The notes: a model not told the origin generated them from the letters alone. A DNA stretch of 60,000 nt from Nematostella vectensis (GCF_932526225.1 NC_064042.1:9894540-9954539), one strand, 5' to 3'. Positions 13,600 to 25,059 are shown, counted from the first letter of the stretch. Translations and numbers: made by a program.

Positions 13600-14000
13600 T
13601 CTTTGTTTGTACGAATTGATGACGTTGTTGTTGTCGATGATGATAATGTTGATGGTGTTGTTATCATCGTTTGGTTGCTTTTTACTTTAGGTATAGTTGA
13701 TCTTGCCAGAGGTTTAATGTTTTTGTTGTCGCTACTGGCGTCGTTGTTCAGTTATTATAATTGTTTCGTTTCGTTTTTAACATCATCAATTTTATTGTTG
13801 TATCGATGTTGTTATTACTATTGAGTTATTGTGGTCGTCGCTGCTAATCGCGTTTATCTGTTGTTACTGTTGTTTAATGCTGTTGCGTTTTATTTCTGAC
13901 ATTATCAATATTACCATTTTATCGATGGTGGTTGCTACTATATGGTAGTTGTTGTGGTCGTCACAACTGGTCGTTGTCCAGTTGTTATTTTTGTCCTTTC
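13600..14000. repeat. GTT/GAT-rich low-complexity stretch
   Basis: The plus strand is dominated by GTTGTT, GATGAT and ATTATT trinucleotides with drift. The 101-codon ORF at 13519-13824 is hydrophobic low-complexity text from this region and starts inside the 13433-13549 exon on the other strand. Confidence 0.6.
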
Positions 14001-14159
14001 TTTTTATTTTCATAAATCCTCGATTTGCTGTTGTTTTCAGGTTGTGTCATGTTGAATGAAGGAAAGGTTAGGTAAACCAAGTAAGGTTAGGCTTCATTTT
14101 GTTACATCTGTTGCATAACATTGGTACCTCTATTATTATTATAAGAGGGTACTCTCGGG

Positions 14160-14300
14160 ACCAGGCGCGCGGACACATGGGGGAAGGGGGGGGGGGGGAG
14201 AGGGAGGGGGCTTGTACACAGGGGACCACCTCAACCCCCTCCCTATCACTTTGACCGTCAAAAAGGGGGTCATTTCTTATTAAAGGACCGTTTAAATTTA
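14160..14300. repeat. G-rich tract and flanking low-complexity sequence
   Basis: A purine run with about 14 consecutive G near 14185-14200, followed by AGAGGGAGGGGG. Together with other poly-G tracts in the window it looks like the edge of a decayed repeat. No ends could be defined. Confidence 0.5.
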
Positions 14301-14779
14301 TCCCAATTCTATGATGCCTATGACTGTGCACATAAGTAAAATATAGAAAAATATACAAGTATATTATGTGCTTTTATGATCGTCACAAGTGAATAGGTTC
14401 CTTTCCTTGTTTTGGTCGCTTAATAGAGGTACCATTGTACATACTAGCCATTTTTATTAGCCCCTCCTGTATTATTAAAATTAAAAAGACATAGAGTTAT
14501 TATGAAAAAAATTATTATGAAACCATTATTTGCTTTGCTCATCAGTGAATAAAATTCTTTCTATGCGACTCATATACCGTGATGAGATACCACGTCCTAT
14601 TCGAAGCTCCATTAGTACTTGGATATAAAAGCCAGAAGAACTGAGTGCTGTTAGTTTATTAAGGATCTGCCCAATCCCCTCGGCAACACTCTGCCTAGTC
14701 ACCACAGGCACCAGTGGAATTGTGGTTACTAAGGTACAGCGAGTATTATGATGCGCCTTACGACACTTTTATCGCCGAG

Positions 14780-15175
14780 CTGTGTTGGAACGTTTGCTCT
14801 GTCTCGTGAACGGACTCGACGTCGACAAGTGGCTAGCAATGACGAATGCGTGACATTTGGTTAGGGTTACGGTGAACGTTGCGTGACATCGCGTGACCAT
14901 AAAGACTGTGATTGCGTGACAGCTCACCGGTGCTGTGTGGGAACGTTTGCCGTGTTTAGTAAACTAACTAAACCTTACGTCAAAAAGTGGCTGTGTGTAT
15001 GACTGCAATAGTAAGATCACGTAGCAATGACGAATGCGTGACATTTGATTAAAGCCACGGTGTACGTTGCGTGACACCACGTGACCACAAATATGGTGAT
15101 TGCGTTACAGCTCACCGGTGCTGTGCAGGGGCGTTTGTGTTTAGTGAATGGACTCGACCTCGCCTCGATTGTGGG
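14780..15175. repeat. Two tandem copies of a ~200-base unit
   Basis: Shared blocks appear twice in the same order: GCAATGACGAATGCGTGACA (about 14837 and 15022), then a GTACGTTGCGTGAC-type block, then CAGCTCACCGGTGCTGTG (about 14921 and 15108). The copies differ by scattered substitutions. Unknown family. Confidence 0.7.
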
Positions 15176-15443
15176 GCTGCTTAGCGACTCTGAGTAACTC
15201 GACAACTCGCTGTCGCTAGAATCCGTCTACAAATGAACACAAATGAGCAAAAAACGACTTCCCCCCCCCTTCCCTTCCCTCCCCTCCCCTCCTACCTTAG
15301 GTAGATTGGATGCATCAAACTTTTATCGAATCATGTTAAAAATGGGGAAGAGTTTGTTAAAGGGACGAGCTCAATCTCGATCATGATGCATTGGTGGCAC
15401 TTTAGGACGCTAGAAAAGTATAAATAATGCCTTTACTTTAATT

Positions 15444-15773
15444 GGGGGGGGGGGGGGGGTGAATAGGTTCGCGGATCGGCGGATTTGGCCCCGAAATTCT
15501 CACGGATTACGGATTTTGACGATTATTTCAGCGGATTGGCGGATTTTAGAAATACGGCGGATCACGGATCTGTCGACAATTTGGGCGCGGATTTCGGATT
15601 TTGACTGGCTTTGACGGTCCAATTTCGGATTTTAAATGAATTTCGATCGATGCTTTTTATTATCTGTCAAACCATGCGGATCTAAAAATATCTGCGGATC
15701 CACGGATTTGCCCTGAAAATGTAGCGGATCGGCGGACTTACGTACCCCTATTCACCCCCCCCCCCCCCCCCCC
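15444..15773. mobile_element. Non-autonomous element with poly-G/poly-C inverted ends and an 8-base target duplication
   Basis: The left end is 16 G then TGAATAGG; the right end is CCTATTCA then 19 C, a clear terminal inverted repeat. The sequence CTTTAATT sits immediately before the G run (15436-15443) and TTTAATT immediately after the C run (15774-15780), as expected of a target site duplication (the first C may be shared with the C run). The interior has a dense scatter of GCGGAT and CGGATT motifs. No coding capacity. An 8-base duplication suggests hAT-type insertion, but the ends are not typical hAT ends. Confidence 0.6.
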
Positions 15774-17319
15774 TTTAATTATATGTCCAGGTTCAAAGTT
15801 ATACAAACAAAGTGTCTATGTCCAGGTTCAAAGTTATTCAAACAAATGTCTTGGGAAGTCGAAAAAACAGGAAGGCGCCCCAGTCAATAACCATACAATT
15901 CGTGTCTGACGTTTTTGCATAATGTAACACTAAACAGATAAAAAAAGAGCGAAGCATTGTGGGAATTGTGAGTTGGCCCCTGTTCTAAATATGCGATCAT
16001 GTGATATCATGAGTCGTGAATAAGACCAAAACATACTTGTTAATAATTGTTTCATAATTGTTTCTGGTCACGATTCTTTTCTTAGAAAAATGTATGTGGG
16101 CTTTATTCAACACTACCAGCTTTTTATTAGGTAAAAATTAGGACGAAATTTATATAATGGAAAGCGCACAGAAATGTGGGCCAATATAACAAAAGAGGTC
16201 CACTTTATGTCCCCGCCCTCTTTTTCCTGGGAAAAAACACCAAGTGAAACATTTAATATAGACCGAAGCGGTATACGTACTATAAGTATCCATACACGTA
16301 TAGTTCAAAGCCGATTTGCATTGAGCTGTCTAATGCTATAGCTCAAGGTTAATGCAAAAACACAACAAACGCAAATTTAGGATAGTTTTGGAACAACGGA
16401 CTTGAAAAAAATCAATTATTTTCATTTAAAGTTGCCAAACAAAGTAACCATTTCCTTATTTTGTTAAAATCGGAGCTTTTTCATCTTAACTATAACCTTA
16501 TTGGCTAGTACGAAACAAACACCCAGAGCGGCATACTAACACTTGCGGAAGCAAATCACAAGATATAAATGAATTTGGCAAACCTCTAATAAATATAGAC
16601 CGAATAACGTAAAAAAAAGCCGTAATCTAATTTTGTATTGATTGCTCGCTTGGTTATAGAACAGAGATTATTAAAAAGACAAGTATAAACAGAGAATGGA
16701 AAATCGAACGTACTTTACTACAAATGTTTGGATTAGCTTTTATCAACAATTCGAATATCAATAAAAGCAAAAAAAATCTATCCGATGAAATTTGCGCAAA
16801 TAAATCCCATATCCAGATTTTTAGATATAAAAAAAAACGCCAAAGACCACTAGAAGCACTGGCCGAAATCTAATCTCAGCTTACGAAGTGACCACGAAAA
16901 CCTCGTGCAAACAGTACCAGCATCTTGCAAACTTTCGCTCTCAGTCGAAAATACAAGACAAAGAAAATCACGGGAAAAGCAATTCGCGGCATCGTCATAC
17001 TCACGGTGGTTGTGCAAGCGGCAAATCATTACTGGGTTCGGCAATATGTTATGTGTTTTTTCGACAAAGCTGGCGCTGTTCAATCAAATCACTGGTGCTG
17101 TTTTACACCATTGTGAAAGGCTCTACGAACCAGCCTACGTGCCTTAATCATAGAACTTTATTCGAATATCAGTCCCAACAATGTAACGTGTTTTCCCGAC
17201 AATGCTGGCGTTTGATAACTACTTGACGAACTCTAGGGCGGCAATGACAACTTGGACCAGGTACGCGCCTTTAATACCGCAAGTCCTTCTGACACAACGA
17301 ATGTTACAGTTGCACTTAC

Positions 17320-17493
17320 CGGTTGGCTCTTGCTGTGGGTGATTTTATCAAAGCTTGGTGGTTTGCTGAACTTGGGGCTGGGTGAAAGGGGCGAAGGTGG
17401 AGAATTCGGCTCTTCCACAGACGAGGATCTTGGAGAAGACATTCTCTTCTGTGGAAGATAAAAGGGTTTTGGTCTCATGCGTGCGCGGTATGC
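17320..17493 (-). CDS. Probable upstream exon of the DOCK gene, Ser/Pro-rich, 58 codons
   Basis: The minus strand has TTTTCCGCAG, then 174 open bases in phase 0, then a GTAAGT donor. The product begins AYRARMRPKPFYLPQKRMSS and continues with SP-rich text (EEPNSPPSPLSPSPKFSKPP). It contains an internal ATG, so it could also start a protein. SP motifs like those in the 24916-25059 exon suggest one disordered, possibly phosphorylated N-terminal region. Phase fits direct joining to the exon at 13433. Confidence 0.55.
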
Positions 17494-17813
17494 CTGCGGA
17501 AAATATATTTCCGCGTGGTATGTCTATGATAGCAGATTTTTGATAAAATATTAAACCCGAGATTGACGGTTTACAAAAGTGATAAGAATTAATTGCACTT
17601 TGCATAACAATAAAAGTGTATATTTTATTACAAACTAACAATATCAAAGGCTAGACAAATGTTACTATATTTTAATCTCCAGACATACAATACATTTAAA
17701 TACCTGTATAATAAATAAGATGCAATGTTACCTATCTGTATCTTAAATGTCTAAAGTATCGAAAAGGGAAATTGAATGGTGGGTGAAAATCTAGTTGCTA
17801 ACAACTGAGATTT

Positions 17814-18794
17814 TCATGACAATAGCCCAGGTGGACAGTGTCCATTTTGTCTTCTTAGTCTAGTGTTCGCCTTGCACAGCCATAGCCCTGGTGAGCAGTG
17901 GCCATTCTGTCTTCTCAGTCTAGTGTTCGCCTTACACTGCCATAGCCCTGGTGGGCAGTGCCCATTCTGTCTTCTCAGTCTAGTGTTTGCCTTACACAGC
18001 CATAGCCCTGGTGGGCAGTGTCCATTCTGTCTTTTTAGTCTAGAGTTCGCCTTACACAGCCATAGCCCTGGTGGGCAGTGCCCATTCTGTCTTCTCAGTC
18101 TAGTGTTCGCCTTACACAGCCATAGCCCTGGTGGGCAGTGTCCATTCTGTCTTCTCAGTCTAGTGTTCGCCTTGCACAGCCATAGCCCTGGTGGGCAGTG
18201 TCCATTCTGTCTTCTCAGTCTAGTGTTTGCCTTACACAGCCATAGCCCTGGTGGGCAGTGTCCATTCTGTCTTCTCAGTCTAGTGTTCGCCTTGCACAGC
18301 CATAGCCCTGGTGGGCAGTGTCCATTCTGTCTTCTCAGTCTAGTGTTCGCCTTACACAGCCATAGCCCTGGTGGGCAGTGTCCATCCTGTCTTCTTAGTC
18401 TAGTGTTCGCCTTACACAGCCATAGCCCTGGTGGGCAGTGTCCATTCTGTCTTCTTAGTCTAGTGTTCGCCTTGCACAGCCATAGCCCTGGTGGGCAGTG
18501 TCCATTCTGTCTTCTTAGTCTAGTGTTCGCCTTACACAGCCATAGCCCTGGTGGGCAGTGTCCATTCTGTCTTCTTAGTCTAGTGTTCGCCTTGCACAGC
18601 CATAGCCCTGGTGGGCAGTGTCCATTCTGTCTTCTTAGTCTAGTGTTCGCCTTACACAACCATAGCCCTGGTGGGCAGTGTCCATTCTGTCTTCTCGATC
18701 TAGTTCTCCCGTTATGAGTTGTTAAAAGTGGTGCAGCTGTTAGCGACGAAATGACTGTCATTAAACTAAAAGCAACAGCCGCTATCGAATGCAT
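17814..18794 (-). CDS. Secreted multi-copy peptide precursor: signal peptide plus 14 full and one truncated 20-residue repeats
   Basis: 326 residues, intronless CDS. Residues 1-21 (MHSIAAVAFSLMTVISSLTAA) are a clear signal peptide; residues 22-35 are a spacer ending RSRR. Then follow 14 units of QNGHCPPGLWLCKANTRL plus RR, and a 15th cut to QNGHCPPGLLS before TGA. Dibasic RR (KR in unit 11) would release an 18-mer with N-terminal Gln (pyroglutamate-prone), a Cys-x6-Cys ring and a free TRL end; no Gly precedes the dibasic site, so no C-terminal amide. Variants: unit 6 QD, unit 11 NSRLKR, unit 13 W-Q-C, unit 14 C-S-P. Both cysteines and every dibasic site are kept in all 14 full units. The minus strand reads GTTGATACAG just before the ATG, so a 5' UTR intron is possible. 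AATAAA lies at 17624-17629. Best reading: neuropeptide or peptide-hormone precursor; a defence or venom peptide is the alternative. I do not recognise a named family. Confidence 0.85.
   Translation of the reverse strand: MHSIAAVAFSLMTVISSLTAAPLLTTHNGRTRSRRQNGHCPPGLWLCKANTRLRRQNGHCPPGLWLCKANTRLRRQNGHCPPGLWLCKANTRLRRQNGHCPPGLWLCKANTRLRRQNGHCPPGLWLCKANTRLRRQDGHCPPGLWLCKANTRLRRQNGHCPPGLWLCKANTRLRRQNGHCPPGLWLCKANTRLRRQNGHCPPGLWLCKANTRLRRQNGHCPPGLWLCKANTRLRRQNGHCPPGLWLCKANSRLKRQNGHCPPGLWLCKANTRLRRQNGHCPPGLWQCKANTRLRRQNGHCSPGLWLCKANTRLRRQNGHCPPGLLS
17821..18700. repeat. 60-base coding tandem repeat, about 14.7 copies
   Basis: The printed 60-base lines align exactly with the repeat period from 17821 to about 18690. 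Copies differ at a few, mostly synonymous positions (for example TTC/TTT, CTC/CTT). Near-identity suggests recent unequal crossing-over or gene conversion. The antisense frame is also open for 284 codons because the period is a multiple of three. Confidence 0.95.
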
Positions 18795-20000
18795 ACTGTA
18801 TCAACAGAGATTTTTCCCTTCTAGGTTTCTGAATTGTACTGACTTTCCGGATACCTTGCTTGTCTTTTTAAAGCATTTAAAATAATACTTGCTCCGTAAT
18901 CATTGGTTAAAGACTTATAAACCAGAACTGACGATCATCCGGAACGATTGCAACATAAGGCGGAAGTTGTTTATTAGACGGAAGTGTGTATTTTTGGTAC
19001 CTTTTCGTCAATTTTCAACCATGTTTGGTCTAAGGGGTTTTTATATCAATCTCTTGAAGTGAATGTAGAAGGTGCTGATGAATTTAAAATTGCATTTTTT
19101 TTGGTTTTGAAATGTAATCAACAAAAATGAATATACTTTTAATCAGAGCAGGTTCTGATTCTGTTTTTACGCAAAACGTCCCCAGACAATACGTATAAGA
19201 TTTCGCTGGAGGCATGTAATGTCTACATCTACGTCACCCTTGTGCAATATCCTCGATTATAAGATAAAAATTAACATTAAACATCATAAAGACCACCTTT
19301 TTTCGGATAACGGGAAATTTGTGAAAGTAAAAAAAAATGGAAGAGGCGTCGTCACAGCCATGTGTAGCCCTTAAGTTTACTTTATGCCGCACTGTGTGCT
19401 CTTACTCGGGTAATAAATAAATTCAGCATATTTTTTTTTTGCTAATGCCCCTTCGCCTATACAGCCGAAAAAAGTAAAAACGTGACTCAATAACTAGGTA
19501 ATTAGACTCGATCATCACCTTTACTAGTATTCGCCCTCACGTAAGTGGCGAACGAGCGCTTCTGCCCAGGGGAGGGGGAAGGTACTCACAATATCCATCG
19601 GACGGGGATCATCGTCGTATCTTTTAGGGTGTAAATTTGGAGCCTTGGGTATCTTTTACCGGAGTACCGGAGTACCGGAGTTGTACCGGAGTACCACACC
19701 CCCCCTCGGCGCTTCTGCGCCTCCTCCCCCAAAATCTGCTGATAGAAAATGTGTGGCTCCACAACAGTCATGACGATTACATAATCAGGCGTGAACCGGA
19801 ATTGTTGAGGGAATAACGGACACAGTCATATGCTGCATCCACACCAAAACCATGTTTAGTTAAGGTTTTTCTTTGCCTGATAACTTGCCAAGTTTCACAT
19901 TGTGTTGAATTCTTACTAGCTAAATGATCACTTAGTAACATGTACAGCACAGTCTATTCAGTTTTGTTCTTGTCTTTTGTCCACTATCGGGAGATTGAGA

Positions 20001-20041
20001 TTTAAACCAGTTTAATTAAACAACCTTTAAACTGGTTTAAA
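20001..20041. repeat. 15-base perfect inverted repeat with 11-base loop
   Basis: TTTAAACCAGTTTAA at 20001-20015 is the reverse complement of TTAAACTGGTTTAAA at 20027-20041. It may be a foldback repeat end or simply a hairpin; no larger element was traced. Confidence 0.7.
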
Positions 20042-23000
20042 GCCCCATTGGCAACCAAAGCGATTGTTGTTGTTTTGACATAGCGCCATTGTCTTGCGAG
20101 CGATTTGATTGGAGGACTATAATATGCATAATTATTCACTACCGACACTCGAGGTGCGTGCGTTTTTGCCGGTGAAGAAAGCCACAGTATTTAGGAAGAC
20201 AAGAAGATAACGTAACGAAGAAACGACCAAGCAATGCATGCTTCAGGATAAGGATCATTGACAAATAAAGATTGATGTCATCGAAAAAGATGTTGGTTTA
20301 TTTCACGCGATAACCCAAACTCGAAACTATACTTTGTTTTATCACTGATAAGTACTATAACCTGTAATTAAAACTCTAGGTTAATAAGAATGAAGCGAGA
20401 AGTCGAGGAGAATTTATGCCGAACACATAGGAAGTATATATTTCGCTGCTATGATTTGCAAATTCAACTCACGGCAAAACTTCATACATATTGTTTGTTC
20501 CTCTTGCATTTTCAGGGTTGCATCGAGGCTCAACTTTGAATCGAACCTGCTATTTTATATTCCCCTGAGAATGAGTGGCTCAGAGTCTAAAAAACTTTGA
20601 CTTCCAGGAAAACTGAACCCAAATTCCTTTGTAGTCGTTGTGAACTGTTATCACGCAATGCGTGCAAGATTCCCTATAGGACAAGAACGCAAAAAAGCGA
20701 AGATTGTTCTTATCTTGTGTTAAATTATATTCAGAGGTGGTAAAACCGCTTTCATATGACATCGCATAAATACCAGCATATAGATAAATCTTAGAATTAT
20801 TTGCCAGGTATTGTTGTAAAACGATAAAGTAATAACTATTTAAAACGTTGAGCCGCATTTCGACTATTTTAATGCGATTTATACAACGATAAAAGAGGTT
20901 TCTTAAAAGTTTGAAACAATTTGTAGACTTTTTATCTTAGCGCAGCGCTAAAATAGAGCCTCGATCTGATGTTGGGCTGGCTGCTTATGGGCCTTTAAGT
21001 GCTGGTGTGAATGCGGTAATAGATATCATATGACGAAGTATAGAATATTTGACAATGTGATGTAAACGTAAAGTTTATAATGCTGATTACAATATGTCAT
21101 TATGAACAATGTAAACTATATTATTACGTGCTTCACAGAAATCGGCATAAAATTTGGTTATGGAAATCGACTAAATAGAATTTAATGATGTAGGAGTTTT
21201 ATAAATCCTAAAATGGAGTATTTGATCCCCGCAAAATCTCTGTAACGGGATTCCTTTGTAATATATATATGATAATTGAAAGCGTTTTACGAAATACAAA
21301 GTTTTTTATCCGTTACCACAGGAATCCCAATCTGCAACCTAACCTCAGTCAACCATCGATTCCTATATATAAGTAATACAATTAAATAGACACATAAATA
21401 AATAAACTGAGCTATACATAGCTTTCCTAAGGTTTTTCATCCCCAAGAAGCAGAGATTTCGCACCAAAATAGACTCGTTTCTTTCTTCCTTCTGTCAATA
21501 AACCCATTCGGAAACCAAAAAGCAGTTGTATCAGATATTTTTGTACAGTCGATTTCATAACTGTGTTTGAGCTTGTATTCCTGATTTTAAAAATAAAACA
21601 CTTATTTGTGTTTCAGTCCACTTAACATTTTTGCATTAGAGTGGTTAGATAAAAATGGCGAGGAAAACAATTTTAAACTGTAGCTGAAAAACAAAATTAC
21701 TTTTAAAATCGGACGAGAACCTCGAAAATCTAGATTGTGGTAAATATGCCACAATATATATATATTCAAGTGCGTGAAAACACTTAATTAATTTCTTCTG
21801 TCATCTTAACTCAATATTCTACTATTGTACTTTTGCTTACCTGTAGCTAAGCATGTTTCATGGTCGGTGCTAAGTACGTTCCATGACAGGAAAGCTCTTA
21901 AATAAAAGTCGTAAATGTTTACAAAACACTTGCCTTGCTAGCATAAGTTATCCAATGACAGGCAATTCATTTAGCTCATCCGTTGATGTAGCCTAAAAGT
22001 CGTTACATTGACATTATACTCAGAAATATAAACTAGTTGTCGGCAAACAAGCGTGCGGCAAACTTAAAAAAAGAAAGAAAAAAAGTTACTTGTCGTGTCT
22101 TGCGAGACACTTGATAAGACAAATGTGTCAAAAATCAATCTTTTCTTGGCCTGAGGTTATTATGGGGCTTACGACGCTTAACAACTGTTTTTTGAAAGGA
22201 AACACGGGAGATGGAACGGGTGAAAAAAACGATACTGAGCTAATCCCCATCACTCGCTCCATTATTCTTATTTTCTATAGTATGGAATGGCAATATTTCG
22301 CTTTAGCCAAAACACGTAAACTATTTCGAGATATTTACAAAGATAATAGGCCAAAGGGCATGAAAAACACTGAAGACTTTATCCTAAAGTAATGTCATGG
22401 CAATTCCTCATATACTCTTGAATATTCCGGGTCAAAGTGATGATAAAAAAGGCAAAAAGGCTTTCTATTTCTGCCTAGGGTTAAGCTGAAAACCACATGA
22501 ATTCTTGACCTGATAGATTGTTTTAACGTGTGGTTTTTGACTACGGAGAATCACTGCACGATATAGGCTTTATTTAACTCAATTTCGATTAAATATTAAG
22601 GAAATTCTAGTGTTTATTACCCACAGTCTAAACGCTTTTAACGCATTTTGTTAATTTTTATTTAACGATGGCTGATAAAATACGGCGTGATTTAAAACTG
22701 CCGCAGATTTTAACAACTCTCTTTGCTACATATATCTAAAAACTCAAAAAGTTCACTTACTTGCTTTGTAAATCCACTTGGATCAGAAAGAGCGTAAATC
22801 TGTGAGAAACTCTAACCAGCCGGCCTGTTACTTCAAAAAGATAAGACAGCCTTGAAATCGATGAACAAAATTAAGCCCACCTAATCCGACGATGGCAAAT
22901 CGCCTTTCCTTTCAGCTCTCACGCGCTGAATGTGACTTAGAAAAATGTAGGCTTTGTTTTGAGTTGAAGAATCGTAATGTCTGGCGGCTTTGGTGCTGAT

Positions 23001-24273
23001 CCTCCAGCTTAGTAAAAGTACCCCTCACGGAAAGATCCCTGTGAGACAAGCCCCGTGTACCGAAGCGCGCCTGATGAGGGTCTGATCATTACAGTATGAA
23101 GGGCATCGTCGATTGACATCCAGCGAAACTGGCTAATAACTGCGCGTACTATGGCGCGTTACATGAGCGTTGTGTGACGCTTTCGCTTTGCCCTGTGTGT
23201 CAGCGGTTAATAGATGACGTCATATGGGGAGCTAAACACACGAACAGGCGGCAATCTGGCAAAGTATGGTCAAGACAGGCACTTAGCGAAAACCGCTACC
23301 GGTCGCCTGCCTCTGAAACACCTCAAAATTTAATCCCGGTGCGACACTGAAATACAAAAACCTGGCTGTGGGGTCGCTTCGTGATGTTTTGGCTTGTGCA
23401 GTGTTTCTGCACTAAGAGACCCTGAGAGAGCACTTTGGAGCAAATGTATGATTGCAGCTGTGGAAGAGGAAAATGCCGCGGGTACATAAACTATTATACA
23501 AGAGAGACAACGATTTCAACCATTTTGTTGAGAGTTGAGGGAGTCGGGGATGGGGGAGGGGGGGGGGGGGGTACGCTCGTGCCTGCAAATAATAAAAGCG
23601 ATATAATTAGAGCCCGGGATGGATAAAGGGGAGGGGGGGGGTTCTTCAGGGTAAAAGTGATAGGGATGCTCGTCGGGAAATTAGACTAATATTCCTAAAA
23701 ATACCTGCACGCCAAAAATTGCTACCCTTTAAAAAATCCCCCGAAGTTGCCAGTGGTTAGGCATTTTAGCACATGATAACTGCCCGTATAACCGACCGGG
23801 ACGATTTTTTCCTCCAAGCATGCGCTCCAGCGCCCCCTTAAAATATTCCCAGCACAACCAGTTCTACTCCACAAATTTGCCAGCAGAACCATTCGGGACG
23901 ATTTTTCCCAGCAACCGAGGGGTCTGACATCTTCCCAGCCAGAAAAAAAAAAACGAACTGCGGAACAGATATTTGGCGGAACAGATCCGTATTGTGCACA
24001 TAAGCCTTATAATCGTATAAGCCTCCTCCATACCAACCATCTACAATATAGAGATTATAGCAACAATGCGATAAACCATATCTACCAGATAACGTTTGTA
24101 TCTCACTAAAATGAAAGTCGATGTCGAGCAATGCGTGGTTCCGGAAAAGATACATACCATAGCGTTTGTATGGGAAAAATGGAAAAAAACTCACTTAAGC
24201 TCACATCCCCAAGAATGCCAAATCCTCTCGTATGTGGGGGAGGGGGCTGGTTCATTTACTGAAACACACAACG

Positions 24274-24494
24274 CTAAGGGCGCATTTTTAACGCGTGCAT
24301 CCGGAATGAGAAAGATTAGAATAGAAAAAGCGCGCGTTCGTTATCCCGCGTTCATTATCCCGCGTCCCCATTCCGGAATGGAATGAAGGCTTCTACCTAT
24401 TCTGCTACCTGTAGCAGAATGACTCGAATGCCATTCTGAGCATTCTCTACCAACCATTCCTATTCTAGAATGATAGGAATAAACGCGCCCTTAG
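24274..24494. mobile_element. MITE-like element with CTAAGGGCGC inverted ends
   Basis: CTAAGGGCGCATTTTTA at the left matches, inverted, AAACGCGCCCTTAG at the right. The interior repeats short palindromic GGAATG/CATTCC blocks (for example ATTCCGGAATGGAAT near 24370 and ATTCTAGAAT near 24465). About 220 bases, no coding capacity. A target duplication is not clear. Confidence 0.55.
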
Positions 24495-24915
24495 TATACA
24501 GAGATTTCTCGCACACAACACACGATAACAATAGCACACAGGGAGCCTGAATAAAGCGTGTACCGCTAGTAGTAGTAAGTGCTTTGAATAAAAACAGCCC
24601 GTAAATTGCGGCGGAAACGAGTGTGTAACACGAACCGTTTACGGGTTTAGGATATGTATTTAGGGCCTGGTAAGCGACACAATGCTCGAAAATCTTCCAA
24701 AACTCGCTTGAGTAATAAAAATCAGACGCGTAAAATAGTGTTATTATACCATATATGCCAACCATAAACGATATACTCAATTAACAGAGTAATGAATTCC
24801 TGCAGTTTCAGATTTATAACACCATGAATAACACGCCTCCTTTGACCTCTATTCTTTTGAAACCACAAAATAGAATAAATAGATTTGTAAAAGTTTTCAT
24901 TCCCTGATTTCTTAC

Positions 24916-25059
24916 CGTGTATTTGGGCGATTTTGGCGATTTGGGTGATATCTCTCTCAAATCCTCAGTCGATCCTGCAGATTTATGACGTGCTACAGCC
25001 AACAACTTTAAACGAGGCATCGAAAATACATGATGATGATGATTTTTCTCAGCAGCCAT
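24916..25059 (-). CDS. Probable first coding exon of the long DOCK isoform, 48 codons
   Basis: The start is ATG at 25059 in the context CCAAGATGG. The exon codes MAAEKNHHHHVFSMPRLKLL and onward to SPKSPKSPKYT, then a GTAAGA donor in phase 0. A stretch ARHKSAGSTEDLREIS weakly resembles the SKPGTAAELRQSVS segment near the N-terminus of vertebrate DOCK9-11, which is why I attach it to that gene (inference). All exons that would follow (17320, 13433, 10756, then DOCK exon 2) are phase 0. If correct, the gene spans over 25 kb and encloses the peptide precursor gene. Confidence 0.5.

Larger units (their letters stand above)
18795..24915. other. Non-coding stretch between the peptide gene and the proposed first DOCK exon
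   Basis: No gene supported. It contains a short tandem repeat of ACCGGAGT (about 19660-19695), an inverted repeat at 20001-20041, a G-rich tract near 23548-23570 and a short MITE-like element at 24274-24494. A GTAAGC donor on the minus strand near 21841 could belong to a 5' UTR exon of the peptide gene. Confidence 0.5.

Noticed and set aside
13519-13824. 101-codon hydrophobic ORF on the plus strand
   Set aside because: Low-complexity GTT/GAT text that overlaps a better-supported minus-strand exon at its start.
17821-18700. CRISPR-like regular repeat
   Set aside because: The whole 60-base unit is repeated with no unique spacers, and the genome is eukaryotic. It is a coding tandem repeat.
17863-18717. 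284-codon antisense ORF (FALHSHSPGGQCPFCLLSLV repeats) opposite the peptide precursor
   Set aside because: It exists only because the 60-base period is a multiple of three. The minus frame has a signal peptide, processing sites and a sensible start; the plus frame has none.
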